Part shown: one piece after another, positions 24,003 through 33,212 of the stretch | How the letters are laid out: each line of letters begins with the position of its first letter | How positions within the stretch are numbered: position 1 is the first letter of the stretch | DNA from: Candidatus Gastranaerophilales bacterium | GTDB lineage: Bacteria; Cyanobacteriota; Vampirovibrionia; Gastranaerophilales; Gastranaerophilaceae | DNA: 64,000 nt | Assembly: GCA_944323035.1 (NCBI GenBank) | Contig: CALUQY010000008.1 | Span: 1 to 64,000, forward strand | Reading direction: 5' to 3' | Position numbers and translations under genes: made by a program | The notes under the pieces: generated by a model | What the model saw: only the letters and a program-made list of their open reading frames with translations | Databases searched by the model: none | Told to the model about the DNA's origin: nothing

Positions 24003-25128
24003 GAACAATAGCACAACGTCATTTCCCAATTTGCCGTCCGACAGGTACTACTGGATAGCGTTTTCATCAATAGAGAGTATAGACAGTGCTTTTATTCTGC
24101 GTCTGTACAATTATTTCGGCGACATTGAAACCGCTTATAATGCACCTGAGCGGGAGTTTAAAAACATTGACGGACTGAGTGTTAAAAAAGCGCAAAATTT
24201 CGTAGATGCACGCAAAAATCTTGATATTGAAAAAGTTTTTAACGGGGTTGAAAAGCGTAGTATAGGATTTTTAACATTTGAGGATGAAAATTACCCCCAG
24301 ATGCTGAAAGAGATATACAACCCGCCTGCGGTTCTATATTATAAAGGTGATTTGAGCCGGATTAATTTCAATAAAACTTTAGCGGTCGTGGGTTCCAGAA
24401 AATCTTCAACTTATGCAAAAGACGCACTGAAACTTATACTTTCAGGTTTGAAAAATACCGACATAACAATTGTATCAGGTCTTGCGGCCGGGATTGACAC
24501 AGCAGCGCATAACCTCGCAATTGAATTCGGGCTTAAAACCGTAGGTGTTATCGCAAGCGGCTTTGACTACACCTATCCGGCGTCAAACAAAAAACTTTAT
24601 GAAGAGATTGAAGCCGAACACGGTGTGATTTTTAGCGAATACTACCCGACATTTGAGCCGTTAAAATACAGATTCCCGCAGCGCAACAGAATTGTTTCCG
24701 GTCTTTCCTCCGGAACCCTTGTCGCAGAAGCCTCCCTAAAAAGCGGAGCTTTGATTACGGCAAACCTGACTTTAGAACAGGGCAGAGAATTAATGTGTAT
24801 TCCCGGCATGATTACGAACCCGAATACACAGGGTATCTATAAACTGCTTAAAAACGGGGCAGCACTTGTAACTGAGGCAAACGACATCTTAAATACTCTG
24901 GGCTGGAAAGTTCAAAAACAACAGAATTTGGATTTAAAATCAACATTAGAATTAAGCGAAGAAGAAACAAAAGTTTTATCACACCTTGAAGTAGAAGAAA
25001 AAAACTTTGACGAACTTCAAACGCTTACAAACATGGATGTCGAAACACTTTTAACTAACTTGACATTGTTAGAACTAAAAGGCATAATAAAAAAAATCGA
25101 CGGCGACAGATATAAAAGAGAGGTTTAA
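23989..25128 (+). CDS. dprA: DNA processing protein DprA
   Basis: 379 residues. It protects incoming single-stranded DNA and loads RecA during natural transformation. An N-terminal SAM-like helical part (residues 15-85) precedes the Rossmann core: VVGSRKSSTYAKDAL, IVSGLAAGIDTAAHNLAI, TVGVIASGFDYTYPASNKKLYEEI, FPQRNRIVSGLSSGTLVAEASLKSGALITA. A C-terminal winged helix (residues 315-379) is present. The gene makes competence possible, but no com genes are in the window. Conceptually a GTA also depends on DprA in recipient cells. Confidence 0.95.
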   Translation: MLKDKNNSTTSFPNLPSDRYYWIAFSSIESIDSAFILRLYNYFGDIETAYNAPEREFKNIDGLSVKKAQNFVDARKNLDIEKVFNGVEKRSIGFLTFEDENYPQMLKEIYNPPAVLYYKGDLSRINFNKTLAVVGSRKSSTYAKDALKLILSGLKNTDITIVSGLAAGIDTAAHNLAIEFGLKTVGVIASGFDYTYPASNKKLYEEIEAEHGVIFSEYYPTFEPLKYRFPQRNRIVSGLSSGTLVAEASLKSGALITANLTLEQGRELMCIPGMITNPNTQGIYKLLKNGAALVTEANDILNTLGWKVQKQQNLDLKSTLELSEEETKVLSHLEVEEKNFDELQTLTNMDVETLLTNLTLLELKGIIKKIDGDRYKREV

Positions 25129-25133
25129 TTAAA

Positions 25134-27434
25134 GTGGTGCAAAAAGCCGAAACAAAATCAACAGCGAAAAAAGAAAAAGCTTTATTAATAGTCGAGTCAC
25201 CGGCAAAATCCAAAACAATCAAGAAAATTCTCGGCGACAGCTACCAGATAGAAGCCAGCTACGGGCATGTACGGAATTTACCGACAAATACCCTCGGATT
25301 TGACGTTAACAACAACTTTAAACCGACTTTTGAAATAATTCCGGAGAAAAAAGCTGTTGTAAAAAAATTAAATGAACTTGCAAAAAAAGCTGATAAAGTT
25401 TACCTTGCGTCCGACCCTGACCGCGAAGGAGAAGCTATAGCCTGGCATGTCCGCCAGCTTCTGGATGTGCCGGAAGATAAGGTCTACAGAATTGAATTTA
25501 ACGAAATCACGCCAAAAGCGGTAAAATATGCCGTTGAGCATTCACGCGCAATAAATATGGATATGGTTCAGGCACAGCAGACAAGACAAATTCTCGATAA
25601 ACTTGTAGGCTACAAGTTAAGCCCAATTCTCTGGCAAAAGCTCGGCAACCGCCACCTTTCAGCCGGCCGTGTTCAATCTGTTGCGCTCAGAATGATTTGC
25701 GAAAGAGAAGAAGAAATTGAAGCTTTCGTACCTGTAGAATACTGGACTATCGCAGCCGATCTTGCCAAAGAAAGCGGAGAACTTTTCAGCGCGGAACTTA
25801 CCAAATACAAAGATAAAAAAATTGAAATTCCAAATAAAGAAGCCGCTGACAAAATCGTTGAATATCTGACAAATTTTAAAGGCTATGAGGTTTCAAAGGT
25901 TACGAATAAAGAAACAAAGCGTAAACCGACAGCACCTTTTATTACCTCAACCCTTCAGCGTGAAGCCAGCTCAAAACTCGGCTACGGCGTTCAAAAAACA
26001 ATGCAGATTGCACAAAAATTATATGAAGGTATTGAACTTGAAAACGGTTCCGTCGGTTTGATTACCTATATGAGAACCGACAGCGTCCGCGTGTCAGATG
26101 ACGCGCAGGCGGCAGCAAAAGATTTTATTATAAACAACTACGGCGAAAAATATTACCCTGAGACCCCGAACATTTACGCAAAAGGTAAACAAAATGTTCA
26201 GGATGCCCACGAAGCAATCCGTCCTTCCTACCCTGAACGAACTCCTGACAGCATCAAGCAATATCTTTCAAATGAGCAGTACAGACTTTACAAACTCATC
26301 TGGAACAAATTTATGTCCTCACAAATGTCCAACGCCGTTGTTGCAAACAAAGCTGTTGAGATTTCGGCAGGCGACTACACACTTAGAACCAGCACCAGCA
26401 AGATTATGTTTGACGGTTTCTTAAAGCTTTACAATGACGCGGAAGAGGATGATGCGGATTCAAAAAACAAAATGCCGGATTTGAACAAAGGCGACAAACT
26501 GGAGTTAAAAAAAGTTAACCCTAAACAACACTTCACCCAGCCGCCGCCAAGATATTCAGAAGCAACACTTGTAAAAGCACTTGAAGAATACGGCATCGGG
26601 CGCCCTTCTACGTATGCTTCAATTATCACAAAAATCCAGACCAGAGGCTATGTTGAAAAACTGGAAAAAGCCCTTGCACCGACCCTACTCGGTCGAACTG
26701 TCTGCAAACAGCTTGTACAGCAGTTTACAGAAGTTATGGATTATAAATTCACCGCCGGCATGGAAACAAAACTGGATAAAATCGCAGAAAAAAAAGCGGT
26801 CTGGAATAAAGTCCTGCAGGAATTTTATGACGGATTTATGCCGGTAGTTGCAGAAGCCCAGAAAGATACCGGAAGAATTACAATAGAAACAAAAGTAACC
26901 TGTCCTAACTGCGGACGTCCTATGGCGCTTCGCACCAGCCGATTCGGCCAGCAATTCCTCGGCTGCACCGGATATCCCGAATGCAAAACAATTCTTTCAC
27001 TTAACGCGATTTCTGATATGGAAGCTCACGGACAGCCGGCAAATGAGCCGGCAACACTCGACGAAAAATGCGAAAAATGCGGCGGAAATCTTATTTTAAA
27101 AACCGGCCCTTACGGCAAATACACTGAGTGCACCCAATGCAAAGACCGTAAACCTTACCGCAAATCAACCGGCGTTAAATGCCCTAAATGCGGAGAAGGC
27201 GTTATTATTGAAAAAAAATCCAAACGCGGACTTGTTTTCTACGGATGCAACAGGTATCCAAACTGTGACTTCACGCTCTGGAACGAGCCTACCGGCGATG
27301 TTTGTCCGGAATGCGGTTCGTTAATCGTCAAAAAGCCGTCTAAAAAAGGTACAATCATTGCCTGCTCAAATAAAGACTGCCACCACAAACAAGAATTAAT
27401 CCCTAACGAACCGGAAGGAGATGGAAATGCTTAG
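25134..27434 (+). CDS. topA: DNA topoisomerase I
   Basis: 766 residues, starting with GTG at 25134 behind AGAGAGG. It relaxes negative supercoils. The TOPRIM domain shows VESPAKSKTI and the metal site ASDPDREGE at 92-100. The active-site tyrosine is Y312 in ITYMRTDSVRVS. Four C4 zinc-ribbon modules occupy the last 190 residues (CPNCGR, CEKCGG, CPKCGE, CPECGS). The 3' end overlaps aroE. Confidence 0.97.
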   Translation: MVQKAETKSTAKKEKALLIVESPAKSKTIKKILGDSYQIEASYGHVRNLPTNTLGFDVNNNFKPTFEIIPEKKAVVKKLNELAKKADKVYLASDPDREGEAIAWHVRQLLDVPEDKVYRIEFNEITPKAVKYAVEHSRAINMDMVQAQQTRQILDKLVGYKLSPILWQKLGNRHLSAGRVQSVALRMICEREEEIEAFVPVEYWTIAADLAKESGELFSAELTKYKDKKIEIPNKEAADKIVEYLTNFKGYEVSKVTNKETKRKPTAPFITSTLQREASSKLGYGVQKTMQIAQKLYEGIELENGSVGLITYMRTDSVRVSDDAQAAAKDFIINNYGEKYYPETPNIYAKGKQNVQDAHEAIRPSYPERTPDSIKQYLSNEQYRLYKLIWNKFMSSQMSNAVVANKAVEISAGDYTLRTSTSKIMFDGFLKLYNDAEEDDADSKNKMPDLNKGDKLELKKVNPKQHFTQPPPRYSEATLVKALEEYGIGRPSTYASIITKIQTRGYVEKLEKALAPTLLGRTVCKQLVQQFTEVMDYKFTAGMETKLDKIAEKKAVWNKVLQEFYDGFMPVVAEAQKDTGRITIETKVTCPNCGRPMALRTSRFGQQFLGCTGYPECKTILSLNAISDMEAHGQPANEPATLDEKCEKCGGNLILKTGPYGKYTECTQCKDRKPYRKSTGVKCPKCGEGVIIEKKSKRGLVFYGCNRYPNCDFTLWNEPTGDVCPECGSLIVKKPSKKGTIIACSNKDCHHKQELIPNEPEGDGNA

Positions 27435-28284
27435 ATTCGCAATTTTAGGCTACCCGATAGGCCATTCCGTTTCACCGCAAATTCACAAAGCCGGATTTGC
27501 AAGCCTCGGCATTGACGCGGATTACGAAATCCTTGAAACAGCACCGGAAAACCTTATTGAAAGAATAGATTTCCTCAAAAAAGAAGGCTACGCCGGCGTT
27601 AATGTAACAATTCCGCTGAAAGTAAAAATCGCAATGTTTGTGGAAGAAGTCGACAAAAACGCAGACCTTGCAGGCGCTATAAATACAATAAAAATTAATG
27701 CTGATAAAAGTTTAAGCGGGTTCAACACAGATATTACAGGCTTCAAATCCGCACTTACCTGCCCTCTTCAAGGTAAAGAAATTACAATCCTCGGTACCGG
27801 CGGCGCCGCAAGAGCCGTAACGGTTGCCTGCACTGAACTCGGCGTAAAAAAAGTTAATTTCTACACACGAAACATCCCGAACGCACTTGAATTCGTAAAA
27901 TTCTTCCGCGAACTCGCACCGCAAATCGAATTTACGCTGAATCAGATTGAAACCCTCAAAGAGCTTCCGACAACGGATCTGCTTGTAAACACCACCCCGA
28001 TAGGAATGAAAGGGCATTCCGCAGATTCTACACCCGTAAATAAAAAAGTTCTGACAACACTGCCAAAACACGCGGCCGTTTACGATATAGTATACAATCC
28101 GACAGAAACGATTTTGCTTGAAGATGCTCATCACCTCGGACTCCAAACAATAAGCGGACTTGATATGCTTGTTGCACAGGCCGTCGCAGCACAAAAAATC
28201 TGGTTTGGCGCAACCCCTGACTTTGAAAAAATGAAACTGGCAGGCGAACGCGCACTTGCCAGCTACCACATTGATTATATGTAA
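27427..28284 (+). CDS. aroE: Shikimate dehydrogenase
   Basis: 285 residues from the ATG at 27427, because GGAAGGAG sits directly against the ATG at 27421 and at normal distance from this one. It reduces 3-dehydroshikimate with NADPH in the chorismate pathway. The substrate site shows GYPIGHSVSPQIHKAGF and NVTIPLK (catalytic Lys). FNTDITGF follows with the catalytic Asp, and the nucleotide loop is ILGTGGAARAV. GLDMLVAQA closes the fold. Last gene of the lptC operon. Confidence 0.95.
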   Translation: MLRFAILGYPIGHSVSPQIHKAGFASLGIDADYEILETAPENLIERIDFLKKEGYAGVNVTIPLKVKIAMFVEEVDKNADLAGAINTIKINADKSLSGFNTDITGFKSALTCPLQGKEITILGTGGAARAVTVACTELGVKKVNFYTRNIPNALEFVKFFRELAPQIEFTLNQIETLKELPTTDLLVNTTPIGMKGHSADSTPVNKKVLTTLPKHAAVYDIVYNPTETILLEDAHHLGLQTISGLDMLVAQAVAAQKIWFGATPDFEKMKLAGERALASYHIDYM

Positions 28285-28292
28285 TCTATCTA

Positions 28293-28323
28293 TTGACAGA
28301 TAGCCGCTCTCAAGTGCTATAAT
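28293..28323 (+). promoter_or_regulatory. Promoter with dyad at the flavoprotein gene
   Basis: TTGACA, 19 bases, TATAAT. The -35 box sits in the loop of the inverted repeat CTATC-N8-GATAG, a possible operator. The long spacer suggests that an activator is needed. Confidence 0.55.
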
Positions 28324-28344
28324 AATCCTGAAACGGAGGTCATT

Positions 28345-28977
28345 ATGAAAGTTTTACTTGTAAACAGCTCGCCGCACAAAAACGGCTGCACATATACTGC
28401 TCTTGAAGAAATCGCACGAACTCTCAATGAAGAAGGTATCGACTCAGAATTTTTCCAAATCGGTTTAAACGCTGCACCTTGCCGGGCGTGCGGCGCGTGT
28501 ACAAAACTTAAACGCTGCGTAATAAATGACGATAGAGTTAATGAATTTTTAGACATTGCAGAAAAATGTGACGGATTTATTATAGGCTCCCCTGTCCACT
28601 ATGCCTCAGCAAGCGGACTTATAACCAGCTTTATGGATAGAGCGTTCTTTGCAGCCTACAGAGCCGGAAAAAATATTTTCGAGCACAAACCCGGAACTGC
28701 CATTGTAAGTGCCAGAAGAGCAGGTACAACAGCAACACTTGATCAGTTAAACAAATATTTTACAATAACACAGATGCCAATAATCTCCGGCCGGTATTGG
28801 AATATGGTTCACGGAAACACCCCGGAAGAAGTAAGGCAGGATAAAGAAGGGATGCAGAATATGCGAATTGTCGCCCGCAATATGGCTTGGCATCTCAAAT
28901 GCCGTGAAGCCGCCGAAAAAGCAGGTATAAAACCACCTGAAAGCGAAGAAACTATTTATACAAATTTCATAAGATAA
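28345..28977 (+). CDS. Flavodoxin-fold NAD(P)H-dependent (iron-sulfur) flavoprotein
   Basis: 210 residues. The N-terminal VNSSPHKNGCTYTAL is the FMN phosphate loop of the NADPH-dependent FMN reductase family. CRACGACTKLKRC near residues 50-60 is the cysteine cluster of the iron-sulfur flavoprotein (Isf) branch, which can hold a 4Fe-4S cluster; IIGSPVHYASASGLITSFMDR is the second flavin loop. It is a cytoplasmic electron carrier or quinone/nitro reductase of anaerobes; substrate unknown. GGAGG precedes the ATG. It has its own promoter and terminator. Confidence 0.85.
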   Translation: MKVLLVNSSPHKNGCTYTALEEIARTLNEEGIDSEFFQIGLNAAPCRACGACTKLKRCVINDDRVNEFLDIAEKCDGFIIGSPVHYASASGLITSFMDRAFFAAYRAGKNIFEHKPGTAIVSARRAGTTATLDQLNKYFTITQMPIISGRYWNMVHGNTPEEVRQDKEGMQNMRIVARNMAWHLKCREAAEKAGIKPPESEETIYTNFIR

Positions 28978-29000
28978 AGAGGGCTTCTGCCCTCTTTTTT
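28977..29000 (+). terminator. Terminator of the flavoprotein gene
   Basis: Stem AAGAGGGC/GCCCTCTT with a TTCT loop and six T, directly after the stop codon. Confidence 0.92.
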
Positions 29001-29024
29001 GCATTTTGTAGTAAAATTTCATAT

Positions 29025-29477
29025 ATGAAAATAATAAATATTGATAAAAACGGAAGAACAAAAAAGCTGATAACACAACTCCTCGAAGTATGGGAAAGTT
29101 CAGTGAAAGCAACACATCTATTTTTATCTGAAAAAGAAATAGAAAATATAAAAAAATATGTTCCGCAAGCATTAAAAGAAGTAGAACATTTAACCATAAT
29201 TTTGAATGAGAATAACAATCCTGTTGCATTTATGGGTATTGAAAACAATAAACTGGAAATGCTGTTCGTAAGTGCAGTTCAGAGAGGAAAAGGTTTTGGT
29301 ACAAAACTAATTCAATATGGGATTAGGGAATATTCAATAAATGAATTAGCTGTCAACGAACAAAATCCAGAGGCCAAAGGCTTTTATGAACACAATGGAT
29401 TTCAGGTTTACAAAAGAACAGAAACCGATGAGCAGGGAAATCCTTATCCATTGTTGTACATGAAACCGGCTAGATAG
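29025..29477 (+). CDS. GNAT-family N-acetyltransferase
   Basis: 150 residues, one complete GNAT fold. Motif A is LFVSAVQRGKGFGTKLIQYGI (residues about 81-101), with the acetyl-CoA loop RGKGFG; ELAVNEQNPEAKGFYEHNGFQVYKR is motif B. The pattern is like small-molecule or ribosomal-protein acetylases (YafP-like). It ends in overlap with a convergent acetyltransferase gene. Substrate cannot be told. Confidence 0.85.
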   Translation: MKIINIDKNGRTKKLITQLLEVWESSVKATHLFLSEKEIENIKKYVPQALKEVEHLTIILNENNNPVAFMGIENNKLEMLFVSAVQRGKGFGTKLIQYGIREYSINELAVNEQNPEAKGFYEHNGFQVYKRTETDEQGNPYPLLYMKPAR

Positions 29478-29907
29478 CCGGAGTATGAATAAAAGATAAT
29501 TTATAAATCAAATGTATCATATTTTTACCCCTAACATTTTTGATAAAATTTCCACAAATTTTCGCGTTCAAAATTTCTGCAAATTTTCGGGAAGCTATAT
29601 TCTCTGGACGAATTTCAAAAATTACTTCTTTCAAATTTAAGGAATTAAACGCGTAATGTACTAAAGCTCTGGCTGCTTCTGTTGCCAGTCCCCTGTGCCA
29701 ATATTCTTTTTTTAAGATATATCCAATTTCGTAGTATTTATGTCCGTTGATTAAATCAGGCATCAGTGCAGCCTGTCCAAGAATCTTTCCCGAGTTATTT
29801 TCAACCATTAAAAAATACCCGAGATTATACTTTTTATAAAGCTCTAAATTCTTCTCAATCCAATTTTGAACATCTTTATTAGAGAAATCATATTCCCAGG
29901 CATACAT
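29470..29907 (-). pseudogene. RimJ/RimL-type acetyltransferase, 5' end cut by an R2 element
   Basis: 145 residues from the ATG at 29907. The C-terminal part is intact: ILKKEYWHRGLATEAARALVHYAF is the acetyl-CoA site and ENIASRKFAEILNAKICG follows. The family normally starts about 30 residues earlier with 'RLILR...'. In the same frame upstream the DNA still encodes DRYITQDDFEELRTILQDKEV, but at 29967 it runs straight into an R2 repeat and no start codon remains. AAAGAGG is only two bases from ATG 29907. The gene is probably a broken remnant, although a shortened protein cannot be excluded. Confidence 0.65.
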
Positions 29908-29966
29908 AACCTCTTTATCCTGCAGTATAGTCCTTAATTCTTCAAAATCATCTTGAGTTATATATC

Positions 29967-30084
29967 TGTCCGAGAAAGGCTCGCGATAAGGAACGTGAGC
30001 GAGCCTTTTGAGTGGCGTATTAGACAGCGCAGCCGCTAACGGCTCGCGGTTCAGCGAGGCGGTGCGGCGGAGAACTGCTTTATT
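29967..30084. repeat. R2 repeat element, copy c
   Basis: TGTCCGAGAAAGGCTCGC-N12-GCGAGCCTTTTGAGTGGCG, then TTAGACAGCGCAGCC, a variable middle with GCCGCTAACGGC and CTCGCGGTTCAGCGAG hairpins, and GGCGGAGAACTGCTTTATT. Interrupts the acetyltransferase gene. Confidence 0.88.
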
Positions 30085-30134
30085 TTAGAATAAATCTATC
30101 CGTTTTTAAAAATATATTAGACATAAAAACCATT

Positions 30135-30641
30135 TCATACAGAATCTCTCCGCATACAAGTTTGCCGCCAAGGTGTTAGTCTTGGAATCCAGCGAGGAAC
30201 ATTCTTTTTATATTCAGTATATTTATCCTGAAATCGTTCTGCCAAATGTTTTTCTTCAGACAAAGGAAAATATATGCAGTTTATTAAGAAAAATACTCCC
30301 AGCCACCAGAGTAATTGATTGGCTCCGGTCAGGAAATATTCCCCTGCGAGCATTAACAATACACCGGATATCATCGGATTCCTAACATAACGATAAGGGC
30401 CCTCTACAATTAGATGTTTTGTAGGATTCCACGGTGCCGGTGTACCTTTACCTATTCGAGCAAATAATACCATAGTCCAGATAGCTAATAAGCTCCCTGC
30501 TAAAAATAAGCCTATACCAACAATAAGAAAACCAAACGGCTGCGATTTATATTGATACTTTGTAAAATACAATATTAGTAAAGGTATTATTACCAGTACA
30601 TTAAATGGTAATATTAGTAATGCTTTTATCCAACTTAACAT
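30135..30641 (-). CDS. Isoprenylcysteine/phospholipid methyltransferase-family membrane protein
   Basis: 168 residues with four or five membrane helices. HLIVEGPYRYVRNPMISGVLLMLAG is the conserved SAM-binding half-motif, and EEKHLAERFQDKYTEYKKNVPRWIP is the C-terminal signature of ICMT/PEMT-like enzymes. Bacterial members methylate lipids or unknown membrane substrates; prenylated proteins are not expected. It stands alone, with R2 copy c downstream. Confidence 0.85.
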   Translation of the reverse strand: MLSWIKALLILPFNVLVIIPLLILYFTKYQYKSQPFGFLIVGIGLFLAGSLLAIWTMVLFARIGKGTPAPWNPTKHLIVEGPYRYVRNPMISGVLLMLAGEYFLTGANQLLWWLGVFFLINCIYFPLSEEKHLAERFQDKYTEYKKNVPRWIPRLTPWRQTCMRRDSV

Positions 30642-30760
30642 ACCCCAATATATAACATATTAATTAAATTTTGTAAATAACGGTTTCAATTTGATGCCCC
30701 TCGCAAACAGGGCTTAAATACTAAAATAGAGCCTCATCATAGAGACTCTAAAAAGTTAAA

Positions 30761-30842
30761 TGTCGACGGCGAGACTTGAACTCGCAAGGATTTCTCCACA
30801 CGCCCCTCAAACGTGCGCGTATACCGATTCCGCCACGCCGAC
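30761..30842 (-). tRNA. tRNA-Leu (anticodon GAG)
   Basis: 82 nt, no CCA encoded. Acceptor GTCGGCG pairs with CGTCGAC with one G-U. The anticodon stem CACGT/GCGTG encloses TTGAGGG. The T arm is GCGAG-TTCAAGT-CTCGC. A long variable arm (class II) identifies leucine. The first 11 bases are duplicated upstream, see the repeat at 30832-30984. Confidence 0.95.
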
Positions 30843-30984
30843 TTACAATCTTATTTAATTTTCAACGATTAGTGAGTGTCACTTGTGGCGGAGAGCTGCG
30901 CTCCCTCTCGAAAAACGATACTCAATCGTTTTTCTCGGCACAGTGCCACGCCGACTTACAATCTTATTTAATTTTCAACGATTA
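30832..30984. repeat. 40-bp direct repeats carrying the tRNA-Leu 5' end
   Basis: The 40 bases at 30832-30871, covering 11 bases of the tRNA and 29 upstream, recur identically at 30945-30984. Between them lie 73 bases with a strong hairpin GAAAAACGAT/ATCGTTTTTC near 30910-30935. The arrangement looks like a small insertion with a long target duplication, and it moves the old promoter region about 113 bases away from the tRNA. The rest of 30985-31058 shows nothing I can name. Confidence 0.8.
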
Positions 30985-31058
30985 TATTAGAAATCAATGA
31001 CTTAACTTTATCGTCATGATTTATACTATCACGGACATAACTAAAACGCAATCTTTAC

Positions 31059-31087
31059 TTGAAAAAAATTTTTTCTTACCATATACT
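31059..31087 (+). promoter_or_regulatory. Promoter of bipA
   Basis: TTGAAA, 17 bases, TATACT; start expected about 32 bases before the ATG. Confidence 0.7.
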
Positions 31088-31125
31088 TAATGTAAGATTT
31101 ACACTTTAAAGAATGGTGGATTTTT

Positions 31126-32925
31126 ATGACGAAATATAATGAAAATATTAGAAATATCGCGATTATCGCACACGTTGACCACGGAAAAACTACCCTCGTT
31201 GACTGTTTACTAAAACAAGCCGGAGTTTTCCGTGAAAATCAACAGGTTCAAGAACGAATTCTTGACAGCAACGATATCGAAAAAGAAAGAGGAATCACTA
31301 TCCTTTCAAAAAACATTTCAATCAACTACAAAGGCTGCAAAATTAATGTTGTCGACACCCCGGGTCACGCTGACTTCGGCGGTGAAGTTGAACGGGTTCT
31401 AGGCATGGTCGACGGCGCTCTTTTAATCGTTGACGCCGCTGAAGGCCCTATGCCGCAAACACGTTTCGTTTTATCAAAAGCTCTGGAATTAGGCTTAAAA
31501 ATTATTGTAGTAATCAACAAGATTGATAAACCGGCAGCCTCTCCGCTGCATGCGCTTGATAAAGTTTTTGATCTCTTCACTGAACTCACTGACAGAGAAG
31601 ATTTAATTGATTTTCCGTTCATTTTCTCCAGCAGCCTTAACGGGTTTGCAATAAAAGATCTTGCAGACGACAGAAAAGACATGGTTCCGCTTTTAGACTG
31701 CATTTTAGAAAATATAAAACCGCCGGTAGCAAATGTTGACATGCCGCTTCAATTTCAAGCGACGACACTTGACTATAATGACTATGTCGGACGTATCGTT
31801 ATCGGCAGAATCGTTAACGGCACAATTAAATCGCAAGAACAGGTTTGTGTTGTAAAAGCTGACGGCACGCAGGAACGAGGAAAAGTTACAAAACTTTTCG
31901 GCTTCAAAGACCTCGGAAGAGTTGAGATTGATGAAGCGACAGCCGGAGATATCGTTGGGGTTGCAGGCTTTGCAGATATTCAAATAGGCGAAACCATTTG
32001 CGAACTCAACAACCCGAATCCGCTTCCGCTCATTCATATTGATGAACCGACACTACAAATGAATTTCTCCGTAAACGACAGCCCGTTCGCCGGTACAGAA
32101 GGAAAATTCGTAACTTCAAGACAGTTAAGAAAAAGGCTCTACAATGAACTTGAAAAAAATGTCAGCCTCCGCGTTGAAGATACCGAAAACACAGATGTCT
32201 TTAAAGTTTCCGGCCGAGGCGAGCTTCACCTTGGTATCCTCATAGAAACAATGCGCCGTGAAGGTTATGAGTTTCAGGTTTCCAAACCGGAAGTTATCTA
32301 TAAAGAAATTGACGGTGTAAAATGCGAGCCTTATGAAAATTTAATCGTAGATGTTCCGGAAGCATACGCCGGATCAGCCATTGAAAAACTTTCCGGCCGC
32401 AAAGGCGAAATGAAAGAAATGCACAACGCTAAAGGCAGAACAAGTTTAACCTTCCATATCCCTGCCCGCGGTCTGATTGGTTTCAGAAGCGAATTTATAA
32501 GAATGACCCGCGGCGAAGGAATTATGTATCATACATTTTTGGAATACAGACCCTATGCCGGAGATATTCCAAGACAGCGCAACGGCTCAATCATTGCGTG
32601 GGAACAGGGTGAAGCAATTCCTTATGCACTTGCCCAGTTTGAAGACAGAGGTGTGTTCTTTGTTGTACCGAAAACAAAAGTTTACAGAGGTATGATAATA
32701 GGGGAATGCAACAAACCTCAAGACATTACAGTAAACATCTGCAAAACCAAAAAATTAACAAATATGAGAAGTGCAACGGCAGACGTAATGGTAACGCTTC
32801 AAGCACCGAAAATCATGTCGCTTGAGGACTGCCTTGAATATATAGGCGATGACGAACTGGTAGAAATCACACCGCAAAATGTCCGAATTAGAAAAGCCGA
32901 TTTAAATAGAAAAATTTATAACTAA
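31126..32925 (+). CDS. typA: Ribosome-associated GTPase BipA/TypA
   Basis: 599 residues, standard length. G1 AHVDHGKT (15-22), switch [18 protein letters not shown]4 NKIDKP, then EF-G-like domains II, III and V and the BipA-specific C-terminal domain ([22 protein letters not shown] onward). It helps 50S assembly and stress adaptation. Single-gene unit with its own promoter and terminator; an AGAATGGTGG ribosome site. Confidence 0.97.
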   Translation: MTKYNENIRNIAIIAHVDHGKTTLVDCLLKQAGVFRENQQVQERILDSNDIEKERGITILSKNISINYKGCKINVVDTPGHADFGGEVERVLGMVDGALLIVDAAEGPMPQTRFVLSKALELGLKIIVVINKIDKPAASPLHALDKVFDLFTELTDREDLIDFPFIFSSSLNGFAIKDLADDRKDMVPLLDCILENIKPPVANVDMPLQFQATTLDYNDYVGRIVIGRIVNGTIKSQEQVCVVKADGTQERGKVTKLFGFKDLGRVEIDEATAGDIVGVAGFADIQIGETICELNNPNPLPLIHIDEPTLQMNFSVNDSPFAGTEGKFVTSRQLRKRLYNELEKNVSLRVEDTENTDVFKVSGRGELHLGILIETMRREGYEFQVSKPEVIYKEIDGVKCEPYENLIVDVPEAYAGSAIEKLSGRKGEMKEMHNAKGRTSLTFHIPARGLIGFRSEFIRMTRGEGIMYHTFLEYRPYAGDIPRQRNGSIIAWEQGEAIPYALAQFEDRGVFFVVPKTKVYRGMIIGECNKPQDITVNICKTKKLTNMRSATADVMVTLQAPKIMSLEDCLEYIGDDELVEITPQNVRIRKADLNRKIYN

Positions 32926-32939
32926 TTTATAATAAAGAG

Positions 32940-32962
32940 AGCGCCTATAAGGCGCTTTTTTT
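32940..32962 (+). terminator. Terminator of bipA
   Basis: AGCGCC-TATAA-GGCGCT followed by seven T. Confidence 0.92.
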
Positions 32963-32972
32963 GAGTAAAAAC

Positions 32973-33124
32973 AATAAAGCAGCTCTCCGTCGCCTGCTTG
33001 CCCTGCTCAAAGCGTAAGCCGATGTTCGCGGTGTCACCTCGTGGGTACGAGGGGAGCAGGCGAGCATAATATCTCCGCCGTTTCTAATCTTTGATTTGTC
33101 AGGCGGGATAACGCAGGTCAACCG
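32973..33124. repeat. R2 repeat element, inverted and enlarged copy d
   Basis: Begins AATAAAGCAGCTCTCCGTCGCCTGCTTGCCCTGCTC, the reverse complement of the tail of copy b. It continues into GC-rich bases with a CCTCGTGGGTACGAGG hairpin and finishes near CGCAGGTCAACCG. The usual hairpin arm is not clear, so it may be a composite or partly deleted copy. Confidence 0.6.
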
Positions 33125-33137
33125 ACTTATCTCTCAC

Positions 33138-33167
33138 AAAAAGATAGAGGAGGTTAAAAACCTCCTC
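33138..33167 (-). terminator. Terminator of the HEAT-repeat gene
   Basis: Stem GAGGAGGTT/AACCTCCTC with a three-base loop; on the minus strand TATCTTTTT follows. Confidence 0.6.
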
Positions 33168-33212
33168 ATAGTCAACAGAAAGGATATTAAATTATATAAT
33201 TCTTTTTAAGTT

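Noticed and set aside
30888-30945. An eighth R2 copy beside tRNA-Leu(GAG)
   Set aside because: GGCGGAG and TCTCGGCACA resemble R2 ends, but their orientations disagree and the hairpin is different.
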